Part shown: one piece after another, positions 24,572-34,781 of the stretch
Position numbering within the stretch: position 1 is the first letter of the stretch
How the letters are laid out: every line of letters starts with the position of its first letter
The notes under the pieces: model-generated
What the model was told of the DNA's origin: nothing
The model's database searches: none
The model's input: only the letters and a program-made list of their open reading frames with translations
From: Megascapheus bottae
Lineage: Eukaryota; Chordata; Mammalia; Rodentia; Geomyidae
Length of the DNA stretch: 64,000 bases
Reading direction: 5' to 3'
Assembly: GCA_024803745.1 (NCBI GenBank)
Contig: JANJXV010000030.1
Coordinates: 887,001-951,000, forward strand
Translations under genes and position numbers: made by a program

Positions 24572-24878
24572 CAAGGGAAGGGGAGGGGAAGAGGGAGAGA
24601 GGAGGGGAGGGACGGAGGGAGGGAGGGAGAGAGAGAGAGAAAGAGGAGAGAGAGGGAGGAGGAGGGACGGAGGGAGAGAGGGAGGGAGGGAAAGAGGAAG
24701 AGAGGGAGAGAGAGGAGAGAGAGAGAGAAAGAGACTGAGGGAGAGAGGAAGGGAGGGACTGAGGGAGAGAGGGAGGGAGGGAGAGAGGAGAGAGAGAGGA
24801 GAGAGAGGGAGGGACGGAAGGAGAGAGGGAGAGATGGAGGGAGGGAGAGAGGGAGAGATGGAGGGAGAGAGGGAGAGG
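24572..24878. repeat. Imperfect polypurine tract (GGGA/GAGA), about 300 bases
   Basis: Nearly every base on the plus strand is A or G, with rare C or T in repeated 'gggacgg', 'gactgagg' and 'gagatgg'. The GGGA, GAGA and AAGA units mix without a fixed period. Long homopurine-homopyrimidine tracts can form intramolecular triplexes (H-DNA), often stall replication and tend to vary in length. A 184-codon minus frame and 164-codon plus frame across it are simple-sequence artefacts. Confidence 0.95.
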
Positions 24879-25210
24879 TTCAAGTGCAAGCCTGGGTCTC
24901 AGGTCCCCTGTGTCCCCTGTGGGAGTCAGAGGCCCAGGCTTTCCCAGCAGGCCCTCATTGTCTGCCCTGCTCTGCATTGTTTCCCTGGAAGTGTGTTGAC
25001 TTCCTGGAGTTTTCCTCAGAACTCCAGCTGGCCTGCGTGCTGAGTGAGGCCCCGTGAGGCCCCTGTGAGGCCCCGGTGTGGCCGCCCGGTCTTGGTTAGG
25101 GGCATTTCAGTGCTCAGCCTGTCTGCAGATGTCGCCACCTTCAGCTTTCTGCACCTGGCACTTCCGGGTGTATCTCATGGCTCCAAGGTGAGAGGGAGCC
25201 CTCCCCCCCT
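24879..25210. other. Short unique spacer, no gene seen
   Basis: About 330 bases between the purine tract and the 26-bp array. It holds a small 'gaggcccc' repetition at 25045-25077 and otherwise no recognised feature. Confidence 0.4.
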
Positions 25211-26012
25211 ACCATGCATGCACGGGGCCTCAGCCCACCACGCACGCACATGGCCTCAGCCCACCACACACTCGTGGCCTCAGCCAACCATGCACGCATG
25301 TGACCTCAGCCTACCACGCACACACGTGACCTCAGCCAACTACCCACACACATGACCTCAGCCCACCACGCACGCACGGGACCTCAGCCCACCACGCACG
25401 CACGGGACCTCAGCCCACCACGCACGCACGTGACCTCAGCCCACCACGCACGCACGGGACCTCAGCCCACCACGCACGCACGTGACCTCAGCCCACCACG
25501 CACGCACGTGACCTCAGCCCACCACACACGCACGTGGCCTCAGGCAACCCCGCACGCACGTGACCTCAGCCCACCACACACACACGTGGCCTCAGCCTAC
25601 CACGTACACACGTGACCTCAGCCTACCACGCACACACGTGACCTCAGCCCACCATGCACGCACGTGGCCTCAGGCAACCACGCACGTACGTGACCTCAGC
25701 CCACCACGCACGCACGTGGCCTCAGCCTACCACGTACACACGTGACCTCAGCCCACCACGCACGTACGTGACCTCAGCCCACCACACACGCACGTGGCCT
25801 CAGCCCACCACGCACACACGTGACCTCAGCCCACCACGCACACATGTGACCTCAGCCAACCACGCACACAGGTGACCTTAGCCCACCACGCACACACATG
25901 ACCTCAGCCAACCACACATGTGACCTTAGCCAACCAGGCACACATATGACCTCAGCCCACCACACACACATGTGACCTCAGCCAACCACACACGCACGTG
26001 GCCTCCGTGGCC
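25211..26012. repeat. 26-bp minisatellite, about 30 copies, E-box rich
   Basis: Units of 26 bases with core 'acctcagcccaccacgcacg' repeat for 800 bases. Variants replace CG by CA or TG at the CpG sites, and the right edge decays. The hexamer CACGTG (USF/MYC-type E-box) occurs about 15 times, mostly as 'gcacgtgacc' or 'gcacgtggcc'. The array is rich in CpG, so methylation could control these sites. Open frames through it shift with each copy because 26 is not a multiple of three. Confidence 0.96.
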
Positions 26013-26947
26013 TCCCGCAGTGCACGTGGGCCTTGTTCCTGCCTCCTGCCACTGTGTGGACACTCACGGGACGCCCCTCTGCACAGGTAGAAAAGGTCGT
26101 TTTCTCTCCTGAGTTTGTGGTGTTCTTTTCTGCTGCTCAGTAGCCACGCCGGGGACCAGAGCTGGGCAGAGCCTCCGGCACGGTGTGGCCCTCACCAGCC
26201 CCAGGTGACGGGAGCACCACGCCAGGGTCTCCACGCTGGCTCCCGGCTCCCGGGCCTTTCCTGCATCTGCTCTGCAGCAGTCACTGCCTCGCTTTCTCTC
26301 TGTCTCCTCTTGAATGGCAGTGCATATCTGTTCCACTGGACTCATTCCAGTCACGAAGCGGTCATGCAGTAGTTCACATGTCACCGTCACCCACTTACCT
26401 GACATTAACTGGTTTCACTGTTGTAGCTTGACAAGCAGTTGTTGAGTTGTTCGACCCCAGTCTAATGTTAAATCCACTGTCCCGTCAGCAGGCCCATTCT
26501 AGAACAGCAGGGCCCAGCGAACCAGGAAGATTCCCAAGGTCGTGGGAGAGTCCGGACTGCAGGAGTGCAGCTGAGCGTGGCCTTGGGGCCGGGGGGGGGG
26601 GGGGGGTGGACGGGCGCAAGTCCAGCAGGAGGGAAAGACATAGTGGTCAGGACAAAAGTGACTTCACCCAAGTGGAGTGCCCCTGGCGTTCCTCAAGCTG
26701 ACAGGAGAGGCGGGGTGTCCCCGGCCCCAGGTCGGCTGAGCACCCCACGCAGCTCTGATGCTTTCACCGCTGGAGGTTTGCCGGGAAGCCGAGGGGGAAG
26801 GCAGGCCAGGGTCACCCAGAGGCGGTGGAGAGGAGGGGAGAGTGGTCCACCATAGCCTCCGTCACGCAGCTGAGCACCGTGCCGTCCTCCTCCACTGGGC
26901 ATGGCTGCCTCCCATCCTGCATGGCAGCACCTGTATTGAGCTGTCCA
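26013..26947. other. Unique GC-rich DNA, no gene seen
   Basis: Contains a G16 run at 26591-26606. Positions 26280-26470 are more balanced in composition. No repeat family or gene was recognised. Confidence 0.4.
26591..26606. repeat. Poly-G tract, 16 bases
   Basis: An uninterrupted run of 16 G. Length is likely uncertain in the assembly. Confidence 0.9.
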
Positions 26948-27155
26948 CTCACCTGAGACCTCACCACCCCCTCACCCGAGACCCCACCACCCCCTCACCC
27001 GACACCTCACCACCCCCTCACCCGAGACCCCGCCACCCCCTCACCCGAGACCCCGCCACCCCCTCACCCGAGACCCCACCACCCCCTCACCCGACACCTC
27101 ACCACCCCCTCACCTGAGACCCCGCCACCCCCTCACCTGAGACCTCACCATCCCT
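26948..27155. repeat. 23-bp C-rich minisatellite, about 9 copies
   Basis: Units of 23 bases starting 'tcacccgagaccccac' and ending in a C run follow each other from 26949. Variants are 'gagacc' or 'gacacc' and 'ccac' or 'cgcc'. 'Gacacctcac' units recur at 3-copy and 4-copy intervals, suggesting block duplication. The complementary strand is G-rich and quadruplex-prone. Confidence 0.96.
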
Positions 27156-28174
27156 CAAGTGGCTTCTCTGTGTCTGGCGAGGCTGGACCTCAGGTTTGTA
27201 GCCACACACCCTGTCCCACCCGGTGCCCCGGCTTCCCTCCCGCCTCGCTCTGGTCAGCTCCGATCCTGGTCAGTCAGCACTCCGTTCCTTGCCGCCCAGC
27301 CGCGGCCTCAGGGCCTCTTGGTCTCTCCCTCCTCGGAGCGGGAGCTCTTGGAGCTTCCCTGCTCCCCTCCAGACCCCTCTGCCAGCCTCACCTCGAGCTC
27401 AGAGCCTGCCACGGGCCGCCTGCTGCCTCCGGCTCCAGCGTGCCTGCCCGGGGAGGGAATTGGCTTCCGTGGCTGGGTGAGTCCAGGCCGGGAGCCCGAG
27501 GGGCCGGGTTCCGCCTGGGTGATTTGCAGGCACAATTATATGTATAAACGTGCTTCCACTGTTCTGCCTTAGGTCTCAATTTCTGAAAATTAGGTTTTAA
27601 ATGGCGTGTCCTCACTTACGCCAGATGCTTCCAGATATTTGACACATAATTCAAAATGAAAGGCATGAGAAATTGGACTCATTTAGTTTATTCTACGTGA
27701 GCTCCGTGTTAGGCTATTTTTAAATGTTTGTGGACCTTGTGCTTTTGAGGGTATATGAGAAAGCAAGCAGGGGAGAGAGGACGGGGGTGGGGAGGAAGGA
27801 GAGGAAGGGGGTAAGGGTGAGGGCGGGGAGGAGGAGGGCCTCCAGGCCCCCTGGCTCCTCCGTGCCCTGTGTCAGCTGGCAGGAACAGGTGAAGGGGCGG
27901 CTGGGGAGGGGGACGTTGTGCGTGGATGCTGGAGTCACAGGCGCTCTAGCCATCTCACTCATCAGAGCCCCTGTGGCCGCCGTTCCGGGCAGGGCACGGG
28001 CCTATCCCTCTCACGCCACCGCCTCAGCCTCCTGGTCCTTCTTCCTCTTGGGTGAGGGTGGACTTTGCCGTGGAGGCGGCTGGCCAGCTCTTCTGGTGTT
28101 TGCCACACCTCGGCACTGGGGAGGTCAGTAGTCTGAGGATAAAAGTGCATGAGACCCTGAATGAGACCATGGTG
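27156..28174. other. Unique DNA with AT-rich island
   Basis: GC-rich at both ends, with an AT-rich segment at 27530-27730 entered separately and a purine-rich patch at 27765-27845. Open frames of up to 137 codons at 27159-27572 show no recognisable domain. Confidence 0.4.
27530..27730. other. AT-rich unique segment, possible conserved non-coding element
   Basis: Holds 'cacaattatatgtataaac', 'ctgaaaattaggttttaaat' and 'cacataattcaaaatg'. It is sharply bounded by GC-rich DNA and lacks SINE or LINE features. Conservation is inferred, not shown. Confidence 0.28.
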
Positions 28175-28283
28175 AGGCCTGGTGGTGTGTGCCTGTCACC
28201 CAGGTCTGACCCTGACCCTGACCCTGACCCTTGGGAAGCCCAGGCCAGCCTGGCCCTGAAAATGATCAACCAAAAAATGAGAT
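28175..28283 (+). mobile_element. B1-like SINE carrying a hexamer expansion
   Basis: A B1/7SL-like head 'aggcctggtggtgtgtgcct' and 'aggccagcctggccctgaaa' with four copies of TGACCC inserted at about 28206-28230. The hexamer sits where the usual head core would be, so it replaced or grew from it. Confidence 0.7.
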
Positions 28284-28284
28284 A

Positions 28285-28467
28285 GGGCCAGGAGTGTGGC
28301 CTAGCGGTAGAGTGCTGGCCTAGCATGCACGAAGACCCGGGCTCGATTCCTCAGTACCACATACATAGAAAAAACTAGGAGTGGTGCTGTGGCTCAAGTG
28401 GTAGAGCTCTATCCCTGAGAAAGCCAAAGGACAGTGCTCAGGCCCTGAGTTCAAGTCCCAGGACTGG
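28285..28467 (+). mobile_element. IDL-Geo-type dimeric SINE
   Basis: Plus-strand dimer. The left half reads 'agtgtggcctagcggtagag' and 'cccgggctcgattcctcagt'. An A-rich linker ('acatagaaaaaac') follows. The right half reads 'ggtgctgtggctcaagtggt' and 'ccctgagttcaagtcccagg'. Both Pol III box regions are preserved in each half. It is wedged between two other SINE pieces, so duplications are not clear. Confidence 0.92.
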
Positions 28468-28538
28468 AGACATTGCTCACGAGGCAGAATACCTGCTTTG
28501 CAAGTGTGGGGCCCTGGGTTCAGTCTCCAAAACGAAAC
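28468..28538 (+). mobile_element. ID-like SINE monomer
   Basis: A single tRNA-related monomer with A-box-like 'attgctcacgaggcagaata' and B-box-like 'gggttcagtctccaaaa'. It directly follows the dimeric SINE, giving three tRNA-like units in a row in the same orientation. Confidence 0.75.
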
Positions 28539-28965
28539 AGCCTGTGCCCAGAGTGTGGAATGCGCTGGACTGGTGAGGCCCTCTCGAGGCCTCGCCCATC
28601 TGGCGCTGAGAAGCAGACCACACGGGAAAGCCTCCTGCTGGCCCCGCCTGCACCGGCCGCCTGCGCCTGCTTTCCTCAGCAGAAAGAGGGTGATGAATTG
28701 GGGATTTATTTTTAAACTCCAAGTATTTTAAGAAAACAGTATTCCATTTTAAAAAGAAAGTTCCAGATTCCATTCCCGGCTCTGTCAAGAAGAATGAAGA
28801 CAAGTGCATCTCTCGCCTCTGTGTGTGCCTGTGTGCATGTGCATGTGTTAGCGGGCATGCGTGTGCATGTGTGTGCTCATGTGTGTGTGCATGTGTGGTA
28901 GGTGCCCCTCATGCTTGTGGCTGGGGAAAGGGAGAAGGGAGAGAAGTAAAGAGCGGGCCTGTGAT
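28539..28965. other. Unique DNA with TG/CATG-rich patch
   Basis: An AT-rich stretch lies at 28690-28800. A degenerate TG/CATG tract lies at 28820-28897. No gene was recognised. Confidence 0.45.
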
Positions 28966-29069
28966 CCTGGAGCCTCGGTGCTCGTCTGTAATCTCAGCAC
29001 TGGTAGGCGGGAGAATGGAGTCCCCAGGGTAGTCCTGGCTACACAGAAAGATCCTTTCTAAAAAAAAAA
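28966..29069 (+). mobile_element. B1-like SINE
   Basis: A monomeric 7SL-derived element with 'ctgtaatctcagcactggta' and 'agtcctggctacacagaaag' ending in an A10 tail at about 29060-29069. It lacks a tRNA-related half. Confidence 0.82.
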
Positions 29070-31258
29070 GGGCGGAAAAGCACACTCCCCCCTCACAGAA
29101 CTGTGTGTGCCAAAATGTCTCCCACTGGCATGGAAGGCAAACGGGCCACTAAGCCGTCTTTTAAATCCTGTGAATTATCACACCCTCTCATTTGCGTGTG
29201 TTAGAAAGCAGAAGAGCAGAGCAGAGCCTGCGGCACAGCAGAGACTCAGGGAGACTCAGGGAGCCACCCGCCATGCCATGGCGGCAAGGGCAGAGGTTGG
29301 CCTTTCCTGGCCTGCTCCCCCGCCCCGGCCCCGCTCTCCCTGCTGGCGTCTGCTTCTGGTTTATGAGGCGGTGGCTGTAAGGGCACCGAGATGACGTGTT
29401 GGGGCAGGCCTGCTTCAGGAAAGTGAGAATTACTGCGGCAGACGTTGCCCACTTGCCCAATTAGCCGAGACTAGCGCAGCGGGTGGCCTCAGAGCGCCCA
29501 GAGCTGCAGGGTGGCGCCCAGCGGTGAGGCCTCACGGGGGCCAAAGGGAAGTGGAGCTGTTCATTTTCTTGGGGACTTTGGGAGAGTCAGAAAACTGGAG
29601 AGGATTGTGTGTTGTGGAACTCCAGAATTTTCTTGTGTGAGCCCCGTGGAAACAAAAATCTCCACGCCAAGCAACAGCAGGGAAAGACGGGAGCTAAACA
29701 GATCTACAGGTGCAAAGAAACCTGTGTGCGAAACACACATCTTTTCACATCTTGCTTGAAGAATGAACGTGTGTCTGCAAACACAGACGTTATTACTCAT
29801 TCTTTCTATTGATTGCAACCTACTTTGAAGTTACCTTCGTCTCCTAACCCCTGTATAATACATACATAGATGTATACACAGTGCCGCGTGATTCCATAGC
29901 AGTTTGTTTGTTTATTTCCTGGCAACGTGTGAGCGTGCTTGTCGTTTCTAGTGTTCTTGGCAGCGGAGATTTGCAGAACTGCCCCTGGCCCCTCCTGCAC
30001 CTGCCAAGTGGTTGAGGCTGGGCTGTCTCATGCATTCTTGTGATGTCTCTGCCCAGCCGGTGACAACACTTTGGGCTGAACTCGTAAATAACCCCTCATC
30101 AGTGGTGTGACTTGAACCCTGCTGCCCTTCTTGCATTTGGCTTTACAGAGAAGCCGCATTTCCCAGGTTGTCCCCCTGGTTCCGTTACCAGCATGCAGCC
30201 GAATGGCGTCGGTCGTGCCTTCCACACTGGGCCTCGGATGTGGAGGGGCGTTGCAGAAAGAGCAGGTGTCCGGGGCTCGGCGTGGGGCAGGTGACCTGGG
30301 AGAGGACGGCCAGCTTCCCGGGCCCCGCAGCCCCCACACGGTGCAGCCACAGTCCTCATTTCTGTGCGTGGTCCGATGACTCCCGCCTGAAGACAGGACG
30401 GTGATACCTTACTAACGTGGAGATTGATTTTGTCCGATGTTTGAAATGGGATAAACTTACTTTTATCAAAAGAAAGGGGCCCAGCTTTACTTGGTAAGTT
30501 TTGGAAATCCGAATGATAGGGCTGAGGTGAGGAGACCCCTGTGCCTGGATCCTGCTCACTCTGCCACATGGGGAGTGGGTTGGGGTCCTCCGGCCCCGCT
30601 GCCCCCCACAGCCGCCCTGCCCTCTTCCAAAGGACCAATTCTGCTGTCCCGGGACTGCTCAGAGCACAGCTCCCTCAAACCATGTGGGCCTCTCCTTCCC
30701 GGCGCCGTCCCTACCCCACCGAGGGCGTCCCCGGGGAGCTTAGTGATTCCTGTCTCAAGACACTCAGACATGCAGTGTGGTGGAGCCTTTCAGGAAGACG
30801 TCCCGGTGGGTGTCTGACCCCACAAGTCTGCCCTCCCGTGTCCCCTTCCTCATCGGCGTGAGGCGGCGTGTCTCGGGGGAAGGAGGATCCGTTGTTAAGG
30901 ACCGGCAGCGTAACGATGTCCTCACGGACAGCCGGCATGCAATCACCTATCCGTTTCCGGTTCGTGGGATTCGTCCAGGTCGTTATGTGAGTTCTGCCCT
31001 GACTGGTCCCCTCTGGGTAGCGCAGGAGCTCAGCCTTGCCCTGTGGGGAGCTGGGAGTGCTGCCTTCTCACCGTGGGCTCCAGGAGCGTGGCGTGTCTGT
31101 GATTCACAGGCTCGCTTCCCTTCCCCGAGGTGCCTGTCCTGGACCAAGATGGAGGGGTGGGGAGCTGGAGGGAGAGAAGAGGAGATGGTGTGTCAATGGC
31201 TTGCTATTTTGGAAGTATGAAGTCGAAATTGCCATCTGCCATGCTCCACTGTCTTGGG
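29070..31258. other. Unique DNA, no gene seen
   Basis: About 2.2 kb. An AT-leaning segment at 29740-29940 includes 'ccctgtataatacataca'. The rest is GC-rich. No repeat family, RNA or gene was recognised, and frames up to 179 codons overlap opposing frames. Confidence 0.4.
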
Positions 31259-31288
31259 GTGTGCGTGTGTGCATGCGTGCATGCGTGA
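31259..31288. repeat. Degenerate TG/CATG tract
   Basis: Short alternating purine-pyrimidine run with 'gtgcatgcgtgcatgcgtg'. Confidence 0.8.
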
Positions 31289-33059
31289 GGGGCGGGAGTC
31301 ACAGGCCAGTTGCCGTGTCTCAGAACCAGGGGAAGAGCTTTGTGTGATGGGTTGAGTTCAGGACTCACGCCGGGGTCTGCCCTGCCTTTCTTTTCTTTCT
31401 GTCACAGTTTGTGACAGAACTACACAGAAACACACATCTTAGGTCTGCTTTGAGTCTTGAATCAAAACCAGCGTGAACATTCCTAGATTTTTTTAAACCT
31501 AATTAGGAATTCAGCTTTGAGAAGCGTTAGGGAGGCTCTGGAGAGTCAACACGTCCCTGGGTTTGTGGATGCATGCTTCTGGAAACAAACCGGCCTGGAT
31601 CTGCTCCGAACGAAGGAAAACCTCTGAGTGCAGCCCGTGCTTCCTTCCCGGGAGCCATCTGGGTTCATGGAGAGCCTTGGCTACTACTCTGGACATTGTT
31701 AAGCAGCTCTTCACATCGCTCAGTCCTTGGACTGCCGGTCTCCTGGCGGCTACTGGCTTGTGCAGAACTGGAAGGAGGGTGACGGCCACGCAGACCCCAG
31801 CCCGGGGACAGCAGGTGCCAGCCCAAAGGCCAAGGTCCTCTGGGGTGGTGGCTGTGTGCTGACTGCCTCCTGCCTCGGGCGCCCAGTCGTGGGGGGCACG
31901 GTGAAGGCTGGCGGCTCTGGCTTGGGGCTCGTATCTGTGCTGTCCTCCTGTCCTCCCTCCACACAAAGGAAAGGCGAGCAGGGGTGCAGGGACACCCCGG
32001 TGTCTCATGCGGGGTGTTCAATTGCTGACAGACGCCTTGCACCTCACACTCGCTGCTGCTCCAGACACAGCCTGGGCCAGCCTTTAGCACCTCCGCAGAG
32101 AGTGGAAGAAGAGGACGGGGTGACAGCTCTCGTCACTGGCTGCGATGTAGACAGGCCAAGAGCTCCAGGTGGCTGTCTGGCTGAGACCCCAGTGCAGCCC
32201 GGGGTCCAAGCAGGCTGGAGGAGGAGCCGGCCCAGGTGACCCCTCTGAGGTTCCCCTGCGTCCTGGCCCTCAGGGGGCCTCAGAGAGCGGCAGCTCCAGT
32301 GCATGTGCAGAGGGGCAAATGAACGGAGCCACGCCATTCCTGTTGCAGAGACTGCACTGCGTGACTCAGCCCCATGGAAGCAACGATGTGCTCGGCAGCG
32401 CTGGTCCTGCCTGCGATCTGCCTCACAGTACAGGCGGGGAAGCAATCCACTCAGCGCAGGCTGCATCTGGGGAGATAATGTGGCCCCATGCAGGGCCAGT
32501 GAATACTGATAAGGACGTGATAGGCTGTGGTTAGACTCGGTGTCACATCCAGATGACTGGCTGGGAGATGAAAAGAAAACAAAATTAATCCCCCTGCAGG
32601 ATCCATGCCATGGCTTGTCACCCAGCAATCATAACCCACGGGTCACGCTCTCCCGCCTCGTGTCGGGGAGGAGGGCAGCAGCTGTCTCCCCCGGTCGTGG
32701 CCCATGCCGTGGATGTCGGCAGCCGAGCTGGGCAGAGGGAAGGAAGGAAACGGTCTCAGGCGCCACGTCCAGACTTCAATTTAGATCAGGTGCTTTGTCC
32801 TGGTGAGCCAGGGCAGAGCTGGGGGCAAACTTCTCAGGGCTGCGATCCGGCTGGCCCTCGACGCTCTCCAGGCTGCAGGTCACGGCCCTGCCAGGGTCTC
32901 CAGACGGTGCCAGGCACTGGGTGACGGAGTGCTGTGTGTCCATGCTTGCGGGTCAGACTGGCTGCTGGCTCTCTGTGGAAGTTTTGCCACATAGCAGCCC
33001 TGTTCCAGGAACATAATAAAGACCAGTACGTTTGGCCAGAATATACAAGTGCTCTTCAG
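31289..33059. other. Unique DNA with a small AT-rich island
   Basis: An AT-rich patch at 31400-31530 contains 'ttttaaacctaattagga', a homeodomain-type core within single-copy-looking DNA. From 31600 the sequence is GC-rich with opposing open frames of up to 194 codons. No gene or repeat family was recognised. Confidence 0.4.
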
Positions 33060-33400
33060 AACAATTTCCACATTTGCCTGCATATTTACAGGATTTAATA
33101 GTTCAAAATAAGCATGAATACATACGGCTAGAGAGTTACTAAGACAAAATATAAAGTCTTAAATGTATTTCTTAGGACCTTAAAATAGCAAGAGAGAAAA
33201 ATCAGAGAAAGAAAAATGAGCTAGTGCTCAACAGAAGCTAATAAAGAGAAAAGCAATAAATCCAAAGAAATGAGAAAAAAGATACCACTAAGATAAGAGC
33301 AGAAGTCAATGAAATGGAGAACAGAAATCAATAGCAAGGATTAATGAAGCACTCGTGGTTCTTCCAAACAATGAGATAGCAGAGCACGGATAAGACCGAG
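33060..33400 (+). mobile_element. LINE-1 ORF2 fragment, decayed
   Basis: An A-rich plus-strand block. Positions around 33290-33365 ('ataagagcagaagtcaatga', 'aatggagaacagaaatcaat') match the pattern of L1 ORF2 between the endonuclease and reverse-transcriptase regions. The left part is A-rich and consistent with the same element but less certain. No frame remains open for any length, so it is non-functional. Neither the 5' nor the 3' end of an L1 is present nearby. Confidence 0.72.
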
Positions 33401-33637
33401 TCAGAGCGCGCGGTCTCCCTCAGGGAAGGGAGAGAGAGATTCTGAAAACAGCTGTGGAAACCATGAACACAGGTACCAATGTGCCTGGCACCCAGATGTG
33501 TGCAGCTTGTCTGTGTGGAGAATATGACGTGCTCGTGGGGACAATAAAGAGGAGGAGAGGATGACAAACGCCTGCTTTCCGGGGGCAGCAGATTTGCAAA
33601 TACAGCCCCAGGGCACCTGAGCTGCTGTGGGGAAGCG

Positions 33638-33638
<1 letters not shown>
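33401..33638. other. Unique DNA, no gene seen
   Basis: Short balanced-composition segment between the LINE fragment and a TG tract. No feature was recognised. Confidence 0.35.
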
Positions 33639-33679
<41 letters not shown>

Positions 33680-33680
33680 G
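33639..33680. repeat. (TG)n microsatellite
   Basis: A run of about 42 bases of TG with one CG step near its right end. Confidence 0.95.
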
Positions 33681-34569
33681 CACTCGGGCTGTGCAGTACG
33701 TGTGGCGTGTTCGGCGGGTTTACTCTGTGTTGTATGTGGCGCATGTGTACGTGTGGTCTGGTGTAGCCTCGGTTCTGTTCGCTCTCAGTCCCCCGGTGCC
33801 TGCTCCGTGGCTCTTCTCTTCATAGGCTGGTTTGCGGCCAGAGGTGTTTGGCCGCCAGCGCTGGGTTTTTCTCCTTCACGTGTGGCTGTGGTTTCAGCGC
33901 TGTGGACCACCACTTCTACAGCTGCTGCTGTTCTTTGTGTCTCAATAATTACACTCGTGGCCATGGTCTTGGTGGCCTGGTCTGCGTGGCGGTGGCCTTG
34001 GCCTTTGTCCACTGGTGTGTGACTTCTGGTCGGGTCCTCGTTCTCGGGTGAGTGAAGGCATTGTGTGTGCAGGGTCTTCCGGTGGCCGCTGTGATGAGAT
34101 CCAGGAGAGCTGTCCCCAGCCCTCCCGCTCACTTGACCTGGCTTCCTTCTTCTGCCGCCCTCGTCTGTGCATGCACATCGTGTTTACCACCCTTCCGTAC
34201 AGGTCACTGTGGCATTCTGACGCGTGGACCACTTGGGATATGAACCTTTAAGCCTTTTGGAAGAAACAGCCAATGGCAAAGAACGTATCTGAATTTAATT
34301 GTTCTTTACGAATTCTGAGGATCCCGTATTATTCATTATCTCTAAGGAAGCCGGACAGTGTCAGCACGGTAACGGTTGTTTTTTAGGTATCGCTTGTAGC
34401 TTTTGTGGTAGCCCTGCAGTTCAGTCTGAGCACACACACCGTGACTGTGCGGGAAGGTCTCGGAGTCGATCACACAGGTTAGAAAGTCATTGCCTTGCCT
34501 TTGGTCAAGCTGTCATTCTGAGCTCATCTCTTGCTTATCTCTCCTACCGGTTCCAAGATTGCCTCTTTC
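33681..34569. other. Unique DNA, no gene seen
   Basis: G/T-leaning at the left, balanced at the right. Open frames such as 33627-34022 begin inside the TG tract and are unlikely to be coding. Confidence 0.4.
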
Positions 34570-34781
34570 CCCTCATTTTCCTTTCTCTCCCCACCCCCAG
34601 TCCTGGGCTTGAGCTCAGGGCCTGAGCACTGTCCTTGGACTTTCTCAAGCCTAGAGCTCTACCACGTGAGCCTCAGCACCACTGCTGGCTTTTCTGTGTA
34701 TGTGGTCGAGGAACCGAACCTGGGCGTGCTGGACAAGTTCCCTACCTCTAGGCCACCTCCGGCCCGGCCCTCGTTTTCTTG
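34570..34781 (-). mobile_element. IDL-Geo-type dimeric SINE with imperfect duplication
   Basis: Minus-strand dimer with the complement of 'cagtcctgggcttgagctca', 'tagagctctaccacgtgagc' and 'tgtgtatgtggtcgaggaac'. Likely duplication 'ccctcattttcctt' at 34570-34583 and 'ccctcgttttcttg' at 34768-34781, two mismatches, which suggests an older insertion than those at 7774 and 21997. Confidence 0.9.

Noticed and set aside
24335..25057. Serine/leucine/proline-rich and arginine/glutamate/glycine-rich frames
   Set aside because: They are translations of the purine tract and its complement.
25352..25875. Thr/His/Pro-rich repeated frames
   Set aside because: They arise from the 26-bp minisatellite, and the frame changes with each copy.
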